A DNA stretch of 64,000 nt, taken from Saururus chinensis. Its lineage: Eukaryota; Streptophyta; Magnoliopsida; Piperales; Saururaceae. Shown here in pieces: positions 1-12,822 of this stretch. The position numbers and the translations under genes are program-made. Where the stretch lies: positions 42,927,719 through 42,991,718 of the forward strand of contig CP141141.1 of assembly GCA_035235625.1 (NCBI GenBank), in the 5' to 3' direction. Positions within the stretch are counted from its first letter, which is position 1, and every line of letters starts with the position of its first letter. The notes beneath the pieces were generated by a model. The model made no database searches. It saw only the letters and a program-made list of their open reading frames with translations, and had not been told where the DNA came from.

Positions 1-2
1 TT

Positions 3-2852
3 GAGAAGATTGCAGTCAGATCTGAAAAACCAGATGAGCCTCCACAATTTCATGTTTTAGATGCTTCAACTGTGCAGCTTGTTGCTATTGGTTCCGAAAA
101 TATTCAAAATGGTTCCAGGGAAGCGAAGGAAAGTGAGGATAATTTCTTTTCTGGGTCATCTCATGGACCTGATGAGGCCCATGTAAATGTTGCCAGTTTG
201 CAGCCAACAGCAGAAGAACACGGCAAATTTTCTGTGAACAAAAAAAAGGCTTTTATACATAGAGGCCTTGTTGACACCGCTGCACCCTTTGAATCTGTAA
301 AGGAGGCTGTTAGTAAGTTTGGGGGAATTGTTGACTGGAAAGCTCACAAGATAAAGACTGAAGAGGTATGATTAGATATGTTTATGACTGATGCTTTGAT
401 TCATAATCTTTTCTACCAATCTAGTGATTTTTTGAAATTTTTTGTCTGTGTTATCCCATTAAGAAAATGAGAAACTTTGTAGTAAAATGCTCGTTTTTGC
501 ACATCCTTCTGTTTGGATATGAGGGTGTGTAAAGATGATAAGTGAATCTCTCGAAAATAAGGTTGGCCTTGGCTGGTCTTTGTCCTAATAAGTAGAACTA
601 ATATGAGATACCTTTTTATTTGAAAAAAAAAGTGTTCTAACTTTTCCTAATTGTCTTTTTGTATGCATACTGGACCCTTTTGTGTGTGATTATAATCATG
701 TGCACGTGCATTTATGCATGCACATCTATGTGTGTATGTGCATTTCTTCATGTGGGCATGCGTATGTTTGCAAGTGTGAATGCGTTGGTATAAGCGGGTG
801 GATGGGTGTGTGTTTTCGACACTAGAATTGGTTAACATGTTGATATTCTTACTCACTCAGGCCACAAGAAGCTGAAAATTTATTGTGAAACCTTTTTGTA
901 CTTTCCTGGGTTGTGTCATAAGAGATTTAATGTGCGATATTTATTTGATGGAAATATTATTGACTTAAATGATGTTTTTGTAGAGGAAGAAGCATGTTGA
1001 ACTTGAACTTGAAAAAGCCCATGAAGAAATTCCAGGGTATAAGCAACAGTCAGATGCTGCTGAATCTGCCAAAGCACAAGTACTGAAAGAACTTGACATT
1101 ACGAAGAGACTCATTGAAGAACTAAAACTTAATCTGGAGAAGGCCCAGACGGAGGAGACTCAAGCAAAACAGGATTATGAACTAGCTAGGCTGAGAGTGG
1201 AGGAAATTGAGCATGGAATTGCCAACGAAACCAGTGTGGCTGCGAAAGCCCAACTTGAAGTGGCGCAATCTCGTCATACAGCTGCAGTCCAAGAGCTCCA
1301 ATCCGTGAGAGATGAGTTAGAATCATTGAAAACTGAATATGTAGCTCTACTTGATGAAAGAAAAGTAGCGGCTAAGGGAGCTGAAGAGGCAGTTTCAGCA
1401 CTGAAGGAGGCTGAGAAGACCGTGGAGGAGCTAACTCTAGAGCTCATAGTGGCTAAGGAGTCTCTTGATTCAGCACATACTGCCCATATGGAAGCCGAAG
1501 AAAAGAGGATAGGAGCAGCCATGACTAAAGAGCAGGACGAGCTTGCCTGGGAGAGGGAATTGAAGGAGGCTGAAGAAGAAGTACGGAAGCTGAGTGCCAA
1601 GGTGGAATCTGTGAAGGAGTTGAAGACCAATTTAGATTCAGCATCGCAGTTACTGCATAATTTGAAAACAGAGTTAGCAGCTTATATGGAATCAAAATTG
1701 ACTGAAGAGAGTACAAGTATTGAGAAAGAAGAATATTTGACGGGGAAGCTTGAAGAAATGAAGATGACTGAAACCGATAGAAAGGCATCTCTTGCCTCAG
1801 TCAAAAAGGAGATTGAAGATGTTAAAATCAGTCTTGAGAAGGCCAAGGAGGATGTGAAGTGTTTAAAAGTTGCCGCAGTTTCACTAAATTTAGAGCTAGA
1901 GAAAGAAAAGGCTGCATTAACGTCTTTAAGACAGAGAGAAGGAATGGCTTCAATAGCTGTAGCTGCTCTTGAATCTGAAGTGGAGAGGACAAAAGAAGAA
2001 GTAGAATCAGTTCAGATGAAGGAGGAGGAGGCAAGAGAAAAACTGGTAGTGTTGCCCAAAGCCCTACAACAAGCTGCACTAGAAGCAGATCAAGCCAAAG
2101 CAATGGTCAGATCTGCGAGAGAGGAACACAGGAAAGTGAAGGAAAAATCTGAGCAGGCTAAAGCTGCAGTAACTACAACAGAGAGTAGACTACATGCAGC
2201 TTTGAAAGAGATAGAAGCAGCTAAGGCATCAGAAGCATTGGCCCTGGCTGCAGCTAAAGCCTTGCAAGAGAGTGAATCAGCGTCTGAACCTGATTCGCCA
2301 GCTGGGGTGACTCTTTCTTTGGAAGACTATTACGCACATAGTAAGAGGGCCCATGAGGCTGAAGAGCAGGCTGATATGCGTATTGCGGAAGCTTTAGCGC
2401 AGATAGAAGTGGCTAAAGAATCTGAATTGAGAAGCTTGGAGAAATTGGAGGAAGCAAACAAGGAAATGAGTGAGAGGAAAGAAGCTTTGAAGTTGGCAAT
2501 TGAGAAGGCAGAAAGGGCTAAAGAAGGAAAATTGGGTGCAGAGCAGGAGCTGAGGAAATGGAGAGCTGAGAATGAGCAGAGACGAAGAACTAGTGATGCA
2601 GCGCTCGCTGAGAAGCCTGCTGTAGTTAACCCGCCTAGAAGCCCATTGAGAAGCTTTGAGGGGAGTAAAGAACCAATGAGTTTCGGTGGTAGCGAAGTGA
2701 GTGCTGTGCGAGCTCCTCAGGTGGCCGAGCAGATGGTCTTCTTTTCAACAGGCTTTGATAGTCCAGGAGCAAAATTGAAGGTGAAGAAAAAGAAATCACT
2801 GTTACCACGAATTGTGACGTTCTGGTCAAGGAGGAAGGCTCAATCAAAGTGA
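3..2852 (+). CDS. WEB1: WEB1-family coiled-coil protein, 5'-truncated by the window edge
   Basis: Two exons are visible, 3-365 and 984-2852, joined in phase 0. The donor is GTATGA at 366 and the acceptor TTTTTGTAG ends at 983. The first exon is open from the window edge, so the start lies outside. The hallmark segment [19 protein letters not shown] lies just before the intron and is followed by a long Glu/Lys/Ala-rich coiled coil over about 500 residues. The tail is basic ([11 protein letters not shown]) and ends at a TGA at 2850-2852. This matches the WEB1/PMI2 family (DUF827), cytosolic proteins that in Arabidopsis control the speed of light-driven chloroplast movement through chloroplast actin filaments. 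The visible part is 743 residues, close to the size of Arabidopsis WEB1. Whether it is WEB1 itself or a WEB1-like paralogue cannot be settled without the N terminus. Confidence 0.9.
366..983 (+). other. Intron of the WEB1-type gene
   Basis: This is a 618 bp AT-rich intron between GTATGA and TTTTTGTAG. It carries a GT/TG-rich microsatellite-like stretch at about 680-815 (repeated TGTG, TGCATG and CATGTG words). I see nothing else in it. Confidence 0.85.
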
Positions 2853-3797
2853 GCGGATACTGGTGCTTATCGCCCGGTGGCGTACACTGTCTCGATGTTG
2901 GTTTATTTTTTGTTTCGAAGGGGCGCAAATGTGAATGCGAGGATTGGCTTGTGGGATTCATTTGTGAAATATATACAACGTGGGAACCTGGTGTATCATA
3001 AATGTTTTGTATGCAAGGGAGCTGGAAATAATGTGGCCGGTTGTATAGTTATGCGGATACATTTATATATGATGTGTAATTTGAGCGTTTCTTAATACAA
3101 AATTGTTGGAGTTGATTAAAACTCCCAACACTCTTGATGCAAATATGTAATCCTCTATTGGGAATTGCTTTTGATTGTTCTCGTTCTTCTCAGTCGGCTT
3201 CAGCATCACAGTTCAGACAATAATTGAATGGTTTAGCATAAAACTAGAATTAAGTGCTGCATGCTAGGCGAGTTTCTCATGTCAACTGCCTACTTGTTAC
3301 ATGGAAAATAATATTCTTATTCTATTTTATCTATATCAAAAGCCTATTCTAACTTCTGATTAAATTGGGAGAATCGTATCTTATCCCATGAGTGGCTGAA
3401 GTAGGCTTAGTCATCCTTAAGTTACATGAATTTTCATTCAAATGCTTTAACTTATCATCATTTTTGTAAACCAAGAATCGGGTTCGGTAGACACGGCTAA
3501 TCCCATTCCTTAGACATCACGTAAGAGGAAAGCCCACGGGCCACGGAGTCCACACGCAAAACGGGCTCGCGTTGTTCGCAAGCTAACCGAATCGCTATAC
3601 CGGCTACCCCCGGTCAAAATGCAAAAACCCCGGTCTTCTTTTTATACATGGACCAGAAGCGCCGGTCACCATCGGGGTGGCCGGACCGGATCGGAACTCC
3701 CGGTTTTTCAAAATTTGAAACTCGCCTTGCTTTCCCTCAAATCCCTCAAATTTCCATTTCTCCACTTCATACCAGTCTCTCCGGCCACCAGCTAGCC
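2853..3797. other. Intergenic: WEB1 3' UTR and VID27 promoter/5' leader
   Basis: The stretch after the WEB1 stop is a normal AT-rich 3' flank. The part from about 3540 is CG- and C-rich and runs into the VID27-like leader. TTTATACATGG at about 3640 is a possible TATA-like element. I see no further gene. Confidence 0.5.
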
Positions 3798-6700
3798 ATG
3801 GGGGGGTCTCACAGCCGCGAAGGCCTCGAGCTTTCCGACTCCGACGACTACGCCGACGACGACGACGAGGAACAGGGATCGGAAGACTACGAGGACTCTT
3901 CTGATTCCGCCCTGAGATCCTCCGCCGAGAAGTCGTCCGGGAGGAGCGGGGCTAAAACCTTGGACTCCCTCGACGATGTTGACGCCAAGCTCAGATCCCT
4001 CAAACTCAAGTACGCATACAAGTCTCCCTCTCCCAGCCCCCAGTCCCTGAAAAACCCCAATCTCAAAAACCCCGTCAAGCTCTACCTCCATGTCGGCGGC
4101 AACACCCCCAAGGCCAAGTGGGTCGTCTCCGACAAGCTTTCCTCCTACTCCTTTATCAGGGCCGATCCCACCGCTGATCCCGACGACGATGATTCCGACG
4201 ATGGCGGTGATGGCCTCGCGCAACGGCGGAACCCTAATTTCGTCTGGATCCTGAAAATCGGGACCAAGGTACGCATGCCGGTCTCCTCCTCCATGCAACT
4301 GAAGATGTTCCCAGAGCAGCGGCGCATCGACTTTGTAGCAGCGGGCGTTTGGGCGATCAAGTTCTTCGACCACGAGGGTTATCGAAAGTTTGTGACCAAG
4401 TACCAGAACTGCCAGTTTGAGAATCTGTTTGGGATAGAGGCAACAGAGGAGAACAAGGTGAAGGTGTACGGGAAGGAGTTCATGGGGTGGGCGAAGCCAG
4501 AGGCGGCTGACGATTCGATATGGGAGGACGCGGATGATTCTTTCACTAAGAGCCCGCGCTCTGCCACGCCAGTGAGGGGGAGCCAGGACTTGATGGAGGA
4601 GTTCGAGGAGGCGGCCAATGGAGGCATTCAGAGTCTGGCACTAGGGGCGCTGGACAATAGTTTCCTGGTCAGTGATTCAGGGATACAGGTAGTTAAGAAT
4701 TTTAGCCACGGAATTCATGGGAAAGGAGTTTCTGTAAAATTCGACACAGGTCGTGTATCCGGCAGCACTGGGTATACCACCCCAAAGAAGGCTTTGTTGA
4801 TGAAGGCGGAGACAAACATGATGTTGATGAGTCCGATGGATGAGGGGAAGCCGCATGCTCGTGGCCTCCATCAGCTGGACATCGAGACAGGGAAGATTGT
4901 GACTGAATGGAAATTCGAGAAGGATGGGGCTGACATCACTATGAGGGATATAACCAACGACACCAAGGGCTCACAATTGGATCCTTCTGGTTCGACTTTT
5001 CTGGGATTGGACGATAATAGGTTGTGTCAGTGGGATATGCGGGATAGGAGGGGGATGGTACAGAATATTGCTGGTTCGGACGGCCCAGTATTGAATTGGA
5101 CACAGGGGCACCAGTTCTCCCGTGGGACAAACTTTCAGTGCTTTGCTACAACCGGTGATGGGTCAATTGTTGTGGGATCGCTTGATGGGAAGATCAGGTT
5201 GTATTCAAAGAGTTCAATGAGGATGGCAAAGACTGCATTTCCAGGACTTGGGTCACCAATTACCCATGTGGATGTTACTTACGATGGGAAGTGGATACTC
5301 GGGACGACTGATACATATTTGGTACTCATATGTACTGTTTTTATCGATAAAGATGGAAAGTCAAAGACAGGATTTGGTGGGCGCATGGGGAACAGAATCG
5401 CTGCACCCAGATTGCTTAAGCTGACTCCATTGGATTCTCATTTGGCTGGAGCAAACAATAAGTTCCATGGAGGACAGTTCTCATGGGTAAGAAATTGCCG
5501 CATTTATTAAGATTAATGCACCTAAAAAAACTAGATTTTAGACATTCTTGTGTCTGCTGTTATCTATTATGGTGATTGTATCATGTTGGTTATATCATAA
5601 CTTAAATTTTGATAACTGATAATCATCTATGCTTATATCCTTGCATGCATATTTACACAGTAGCTTTGAATCTATACAGATGTTAGTTTTCCTTCTGGAT
5701 TTATTTAATCTTCAACGGATTTCTGACGTAGTAAGTTATATAATTGCACTTTAATTCATGGGTGTGTACTTCATTTAGAGGGTTCACTACAAAATATAGC
5801 TTTTGTATTTACTCTTGTTATTTCTGCTGGTCAAATTTGAAGATATTTTTTAGCCAGCATAAGTTGAGATGGTTGGATCTCTTTGTGTTGTGGGATTCGT
5901 CCTAGAGTCAAATCCCTGCAATTGTGGCGGGTGTTGGAGGGGTGGGGGGTGGTTAGTGGCACGAGTGCTAAGTATATGGAAGACTTTTTAATTTATATAT
6001 GCAAATGGACATGCATGTTAAAAGCTCGACTAATTAACTATGTCCATTAGAGCTCATATCGTTTTTTATTTTAATTAAAACTTTCTCTTTACCCTTTTGA
6101 TTATTATTGAAATTGAAGCACTTTAAAAGTGAGTTATTCTGACCATGATTTGATATCCTAATGGCTTTGTTTGGAACAAGGACTTTTAAGGGCCAGCCCT
6201 ACCTTGGCCAGTAATAATGCAGGTTAGGGTCTAAATTTTCCATTCTACTTTAAATAGGGTTGGGCCATGGGTATGGAACAAAAAGCTCACAGGCCCATTC
6301 GGCCTGTCCCCAAGTATAAAAAATATTATTTTCAAGCTTAGAAGGGAAGGAGGAAGGGTGGAGATTATATATTTTAAGGAAAATGATATTTTCACAACAA
6401 AAATACGCATCAAAAACTCACACATGGGTTTTGATTGGTCTAGATAAATGAGCCCATGTGAACTTTGTGTGAGGCCCACTTCTTAAGTCCAATCAACACT
6501 CTTGTGTGAGATTTTGTGGGTGTTTTTGTTGTGGGAATACCATTATCCATATTTTAAGGAAGTTTGAGAGATTTCTAGCTTCCAAGTCATCATGGTTGTT
6601 TGTGAAGGATCCCACCCAAAGGCCAAGGGCTTATGATATGGTGCCCAGTGGGATCAACTAGTGAGACCCCACTTAAAGGTCATAGACTTTTTAATTAGAA

Positions 6701-8397
6701 AATTATTTTTTTCATAAATATATATAAAAAGGAATTAAAACCCCGAGCCCGCTCAGGGCTGGGCTAGGGCTAGACTTTTTGGAAGCTCACCAAGGGTTAG
6801 GGCCGGGCCAGGGCCCAGCTCCGGTCTGCCCTTGCCTGCCTAGTTGGAAAGTGTTTACTACTTCATAATTTAATTATGACTTTGGGTTTGTGTGAAGGGA
6901 TAAAATTATATATCTTCCTTGGTAGTTTTCTTGGGATAGAATTATACAATAGCCATGTGCAACTGCAATTTAGTCTCATACTTTTTGTAGTTTTAGCATT
7001 TATTTGGATAGGCTCAAGTGATATTTGCTTGATATAGCTCCTTACATAATTTTTTGTTGCACATTAAAATCTTTCATTCTCTAGTCTTTGATTTTGGGCC
7101 TCTATGTATACCCTTTGACCCAATGGAAAAAGGGTGTGAGGCTTGCGCCTTGGAGTCATCAATTCCCTGCGGTGGCAGGGATTTGACCCAACTTCCCTTC
7201 TGTCCCTCTACTAGCCTCTAATCAACTGTAGTATCTTAAAAGTTTAGTGTTTCGTTTATTTATTGGTCATCAGCAGTAGTGTGTTAGTTCTGAAAACAAA
7301 GTGTAATTTTTGTTTCTTGATTCCTTGAGTTAGTTCCGTGATTTTAGATGTATTTGAGATATTATATTAAAGAGTTATATTATGAGTATATGTAATGCCT
7401 CTGTTTTAACTCCTTAGCTTCCTGCTTTTACCATGGCATATATTGCAGTATGATGGTGCAATTGACTGAAGGGGAACCTTGACTTGGAAGCTTTAATTTT
7501 TTATTAGCTTGAGTGTATTTGCATGGCAAACAGTTCTTCATTGTACATCTGCTTAAACTTTTATAAGCGATGTCATCTTTAAACTTGCTTCTTGCTGTAC
7601 TCATTGCTGTTTCCTTTTTGAACATGCTGATACACAAAATGGTTTTATTTTTTTTATTGTATTACTTCTCTTCTGGACTCTTATACTAAATTTTTACATG
7701 CGACTCAGCCAGCTAAAAAGAGATGATTCTAATTAAACTGTTCAGAGTTTCTTGCACGTGTTCTCAGTTGTTGTTGGCAAGTTTGGTGTATTTTACTTCT
7801 TCTTTTAGATAAATGCTGCAAATTTTCACTTTTTTGTCTTTAACATAAAAATTTGCCTCTGCAATTAAGTGTATTTTTCAATTTTCCTATGTTAGTTCCT
7901 TCTTCTTTTAGCTTATAATTTTGAATGAACTAATTTAACTTCTTTTTATTTCTCCATTTGAATCCCTCCCATTTATTGAAATGGTAGAAGGACTTGAAGG
8001 GTCCCTTGTTATTTGATCTATTGCACGTGTATTGACCAAGTTGTTTGCTTCAGTTTAAAAATTAATCTGTTTTCAGAAACTTAATTGACGTTTAACATTT
8101 AACGTTGCTGACCAGGTTACTGAGAATGGGAAGCAGGAGCGCCACCTTGTAGCTACTGTGGGAAAATTTAGCATTATTTGGAACTTCCAGCAAGTGAAGA
8201 ACAGCAATCATGAGTGCTACCTGAATCAGGAAGGCCTAAAGAGCTGCTATTGTTACAAGATTGTGCTCAAAGATGAATCGATTGTGGACAGCCGCTTCAT
8301 GCATGACAAATTTGCTGTAAGCGACTCTCCAGAAGCACCACTTGTGGTTGCCACGCCCATGAAAGTTAGTTCTTTCAGTATATCAAGCAGGCGGTAG
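3798..8397 (+). CDS. VID27: VID27-like (CYPRO4-type) protein
   Basis: Exon 1 is 3798-5486 (donor GTAAGA) and exon 2 is 8116-8397 (acceptor ACCAG ending at 8115). They join in phase 0 into 656 residues. The frame is open 50 codons further upstream, but I chose the ATG at 3798. It gives the N terminus MGGSHSREG, fits the family start, and has Gly2 and Ser6 as expected for N-myristoylation. An acidic Ser/Asp-rich region follows. Next comes the PH-like middle part ([17 protein letters not shown]-type block), and the C-terminal WD40-like Vid27 domain ([42 protein letters not shown]), ending [13 protein letters not shown]. In yeast, Vid27 is linked to vacuolar import and degradation of gluconeogenic enzymes. 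The plant role is not well defined. The protein looks complete and undamaged. Confidence 0.93.
5487..8115 (+). other. Large intron of the VID27-like gene
   Basis: This 2629 bp AT-rich intron separates the last 93 codons from the rest of the gene. It contains a MITE at 6378-6548. It also holds two GC-rich patches at about 6180-6330 and 6740-6840 built of GGGC/GGCC words, which may be decayed repeats. No coding content is supported. Confidence 0.85.
6378..6548. mobile_element. Mutator-type MITE, 171 bp, in the VID27 intron
   Basis: The element starts GGAAAATGATATT and its other end, reverse-complemented, starts GGATAATGGTATT. The inverted repeats run about 45 bp through CACAACAAAAA and CTCACACA. 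It is flanked by a perfect 9 bp direct repeat ATATTTTAA at 6369-6377 and 6549-6557. A 9 bp target duplication with long inverted repeats is the signature of Mutator-like elements. There is no coding capacity. Confidence 0.85.
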
Positions 8398-9592
8398 GCC
8401 TTGTCTCTTATGAGCTTCTGTGAGATGTAGGGCAAATTTGTATATTTTTGTTTTGGACTTTTTTGTTGCTGGTTCTCATTCGAATATTGCTGTTGTTTTT
8501 TGGGTACAGAATGTTGCTGATTATCGCTATTTCGTAGATGTAGGGACTTGAGTGACTCGTTTTTTTTTTAAACGGTGTTCAATACTTAAATGTAGGAGGT
8601 GTTCGCTAGCGTGTTTTATATCTGCCTGCCAATTACTACCATTACCTGCGTTGCCACTTGAGTATATTTCTGTAGCTTAACGAGAATTTTCGCAGGGTTT
8701 GTTTTTTGGCTTCGCTACATGCCTGGGGTTGGCTTTACAACTCGGCCTGGCCCAAATTAGGCCAACCAGTTAGGTCAGCTTGGGCTGGCCAGGTAGCATA
8801 AGGAGGAGGGTGGCTGGTGGAGGGGAAGGAATAGATGGAAAATAAAGAGGTGAAGGTTAAAAGGGGTTGGGAGAGAGGTAGGAGGGTGAAAGGAAATTGA
8901 AGATGCCGAGGGTGAGGTCGAGAATGGAGGAGACATGGGTAGAAGTAGGGGCTGGATAGAAGAAACAAAGAGTGAGCAACACACGAAAGAGAGAAAGAAC
9001 GGAAAGGGGGCACGTTGGTGGCAACTTCGGCTTGGGGAGGCGATGACTGGAAAGGCTAACAACGTGACTACACGGGAGGGGAAAGCCAAGGGAGAGCTGT
9101 GTAGTGGCGCTAGTAGCGGTGGAGGGCAATGTCTGCACCAGAGCCCTAGCGCTGGGAGAAGAAGATGACAAAACACTCCTTCAATCTCTTGGGTATATAA
9201 GAGTAATGCTATCCTTCGTAACGCAAAGAATGATTCTATTTCCCTCCCAATAAAACTCACTATTCCCCAAATAACGTTAAATGAGTAATGGGGTGGCCTA
9301 AAGGGTTCGGTCATATCGGGTGAGTAAGGTTAGTCTTGACCCACACTATAATGGGTCACTTTAAGACTTAGACATGCAAACTCTAATTTTACCTTGGTCT
9401 GGTTTGGTCAGATTTGATTATATGGGTACTAAAAGATTACTTTTTTTTTTATGACAACAAAGGATTACTTTCATAACCTTATCGTTCACATTTGAATACA
9501 ATTAAACAATTATCTCTTAACAAAATTATTTTTTAATATAGGTTTATTAACTTTTATTTATTTATATATTTATACATATTTTATATAAAAAT
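8398..9592. other. Intergenic, no gene seen
   Basis: The VID27 3' flank runs to about 8700. A purine-rich stretch on the plus strand (GGAGG, AAAGAG and similar words) at about 8800-9010 makes long open frames on both strands by composition alone. The rest is AT-rich. Confidence 0.5.
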
Positions 9593-11167
9593 TGTCATGC
9601 CCCTTGACTCAAAACTAGCTAGAGGATGTAACAATTCTTAACTCAATCTTAGATTAGATCAGAATTGCATAATTGAACTACCATTTTGCTTAAAAATAAT
9701 TTAGAGAATAATGTAAAAAGAAAATTTAACTATTTTTATTATAACTATGACTACTAGTCATAATGCAATAAACATATGCCTAAAACTAAAGAAAAGAAAC
9801 TATAAAGGAAACACTGTCAAGTAATATAAAGTTTATAACATCTCTTAATTTATTTCTTAATAACTGCCCTTTAGTAAAAAGTAATCCCCCAATCAGTTGC
9901 TTCTCAATTATCGTTCTTCTCGCAAGACAAGTTGTCCTAACACACTTGTGTGACACCATCACAGAGGGGATCCTAAAAGATTTCAAAAAATAAGAAAAAG
10001 TGAGTATAAACTCAACAAGACTTTAAAAACACTTACATTAACACCCTAACACATGAATACATTTAGAGCAAAGTCTTTATACAAAAACCTATGCAAATAA
10101 ATCTCACCATTTCCATTACAAAAGTCTTACACGACAATCCGGTATAAATGAATATCAAAAGTTATCACAAAATAATAATACAGTGCAACCATTCAAAATC
10201 TGTTACCTTTTGCCAGTTGCATGTTACCTGTCACCTAACATCCTAAATACTAGAAAATACCAAAAATTCCTAGTCACTTCGGTGCACAATGACCATGTCT
10301 AGCCTGGAGAAAACTCTAAAAGTCTTAATAAATAAATAAACTTAAATCATATAAGTCAGGGGGAGGAATAACCCACATCCTTTCAAACCTAAAACCTCGT
10401 ATATTAGATGTAAAACCCCGCTCTTTGGGACATAAAACCTATTCGATAAACCTCCAATATGACCAATCTGGCAACCATAGAAACTGCAATTAATCCATAG
10501 TTTATAACTTAATTTCATGATGCATGAAATATAGGTATAGATGTAAGTACAATCTTAAGTACTTGTACTATCTTATGTAATGCATAATTGAGTGAATAAG
10601 GTCATATGTAGTAAGACAAACATGAAATAGGGATTTGTTAATTAACCTTAGATATATGCATGCATATCCTTAATTAAGTTAAACATACTGAAAGTACTAA
10701 AGTAGCACAATCAACAATATAATATCTCATTTATTCTCATACTAGCTTAAGTAGATGTTTTATCATAATCATAACATGTAATTTATATATTTAGAAAAAT
10801 AGCAAATAAACTCTAATTAATGTAAAATTTTGTAGAAACATACATCATAGTCTTAGTAGGTCTGGCCACCGGCCGGTGTGCAAGCTGGGTGCACGCCGGG
10901 CGTAGTAAGCCCATTTGGTAATCGCCGGAGTCGTAGTCGCTGGAGTTTTAATCATCGGAGAAGAAAGAGATGTGAGGTTTAATGTAATGGGGGAAGTATG
11001 AGCAAAATGAGGGGGAATGAAAGGAAAAAAATCTCTTTTTTGCTTTCTTTTGGGGATACAGGGAAAATGGCGGGGTTTAAACAGCCACGTTAAAAAAATA
11101 TATTTCATATTAATTGCTCCATTAGGCTTAATTTAAGCCATTAGATCGGTCTATGATGCTTCTTACA
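9593..11167 (+). mobile_element. Possible solo LTR, decayed
   Basis: The left edge TGTCATGCCCC resembles the TGTCACGCCCC start of the large LTRs further on. Inside are the LTR-like phrase GTGAGTATAAACTCAACAAG at about 10000 and a purine-rich downstream part. TTCTTACA at 11160-11167 resembles the CTTACA end of those LTRs. The flanking bases do not form a clear target duplication, so both ends are tentative. Confidence 0.35.
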
Positions 11168-11298
11168 CAATTTAGTAACAACAATTACACTTCCGCATCC
11201 TCAGTCGCCGCCTCCTCCTAATTAACCGCCCAAATAAAATTTTCCCAACCTCCGCTGCATGTCATCACCTTCCGAGCCTCTCCGACAACTTTCCGATC

Positions 11299-11575
11299 AT
11301 GGGTCCTTCAAAAACTGCCCTTTGCTTCTTCCTCCTGCTCCTGCTAGCCTCCTCCATCGCTGCCTTCGTGCTCGAGATGTCCTTCATCGCCTATGACGAA
11401 GCGCACGGCATAGGGAGAGAGACGCTAGTGGAGGAGCGGAGCCAGGAGGATGCGAGGGCTCTGTACGAGATGTGGCTGCTCTGCCAACCCGGTTCGCCGA
11501 CCTCACCAACGAGGAGTACCGGGCCATGCACCTAGGAATAAAGAGATTCACTGTTACGTGCAATTAATGCAAAGA
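11299..11575 (+). pseudogene. Relic of a papain-like cysteine protease (N-terminal part)
   Basis: An ATG at 11299 opens a hydrophobic signal peptide (CFFLLLLLASSIAAF), followed by SFIAYDEAHG, an ERSQEDARALYEMWL block and a stop at 11535. This is the start of an RD21-type C1A preproprotease and its I29 inhibitor propeptide. In another frame just after, the bases encode FADLTNEEYRAMHLGIKRF, the later conserved propeptide motif, up to about 11575. The two parts should be separated by about 40-50 residues (the ERFNIN region), so an internal deletion with a frame change has joined them. The catalytic domain is absent. Confidence 0.75.
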
Positions 11576-12487
11576 AGATTAGCGGAGATTAGTAGTGGCT
11601 ACGGCTGTAACTCTTGCGGCCATAATTAAATATCCCATCTTACACATATTGATGAATCAATGCAAAACTAAACATCATAAAGCATTGTATCACTATACCA
11701 AAAAATCATTGGAAAAGGGTCACGTGGTAGATATGTCATCTTGATGAATGACAAGTTTAACTAATTTATACATATTTTTAAGTGAGAAAGATGAGGCATA
11801 AATTTCGATTTATGTGTTTAAATATGAATGGAGGTATGTACATCTATGTGGTAGAGTGGTTCCACTAGATAATTTATTATACTATACCAGAGTTCCAAAG
11901 GCATCATGCACGCAATGGAGAATCCGGAGTAGCCACCAACGATGATGGAAAATCCAGAGCAGACACCGTCGATGGCTGGTAATTTGGAACAGCCACCAAC
12001 GATGGTTGAAAATCCTAAGCAAACACCAAGAAGGTGGGAATCGGCGACCACCCGCCTGAACACGTATGTTGCCAACACCCGACTCGGCCAGCACTTCCGA
12101 CTTGCTGAACATAACACCACATTCACCACTGAGGTCTGGGCAGTAACCGCCACCTTCCTCATGATGGCCCACACACCGGCCGCAACGCCTCCATGGCCAA
12201 CTCTGGAGCCACCTGCCTATACTCATCCCTGCCTTACTCTGTGTGTGAGCCACCCCCTAAGCGTCCCTCTTGGGTTCGGGTTGAATATGACGGTGGGTGG
12301 GTGGGGCCAACTTTTGACAATCATAGTATACATCATTGTTCTTGATTTGTAGGGCCCAATATCAGTCACAAAAGTGGTTTTATTTATATATTCATTTTTT
12401 AATTTGTAAATTATTGGTTAATCCTACCTGGTTGAGTCACCGGCCGAGGCAATTGACCTTCCACGGGTCAAAAACTACAAATCCCTA
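11576..12487. other. No supported gene; right part is a repeat shared with 21.37-22.8 kb
   Basis: The stretch 11930-12030 repeats the words GATGG, GGAAAATCC and AGCCACCAACG, which produces open frames on both strands that I do not recognise. From about 12275 the sequence (GGGTTGAATATGA, GGTGGGGCCAACTTTTGA, CACCGGCCGAG.CAAT.GACCTTC) is a diverged copy of 21376-21635. That unit is interrupted at 12488 by the next element. Confidence 0.5.
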
Positions 12488-12822
12488 GGGCCTGTTAGGG
12501 GTTCCAAAAAAAATAGACGGAAAACAAGTTTTCTTGGAAAAAGATATTACATGCGGTTAGGGGCTGTAGAAAATTAAAATATGGAAAATTTTAGTTTTCC
12601 GACCTAAGGAAATAAGGGTGGAAAACTAGAATTTATTTCCCAACCCCTGTACCCTGTGGAAATAAAATTTTCTACCGTCATCGGGTTGCTGCTCTCCGCT
12701 CCAATGTAACGGAGTTTACCACCTCCTAAAACGCGGCCATGGCCACTCGCTATCTCCCCTCCACCGCCGCCGATCCTTCCCAACTCCATTGCGCCTTCAC
12801 TTAATAAGAAGGAATGACTCAC

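Noticed and set aside
2877..3095. A small gene after the WEB1 stop
   Set aside because: It is AT-rich 3' flank immediately downstream of the stop, with no coding character.
8735..9314. Overlapping long open frames on the minus strand
   Set aside because: They come from a purine-rich plus strand with few stop triplets and show no recognisable domain.
9593..11167. A firm solo LTR call
   Set aside because: The ends resemble LTR ends but no target duplication was found, so it is kept only as a low-confidence feature.
11942..12352. Open frames on both strands with repeated Pro/Gln words
   Set aside because: The repeated short DNA words create them, and part of the stretch belongs to a non-coding repeat shared with 21.4 kb.
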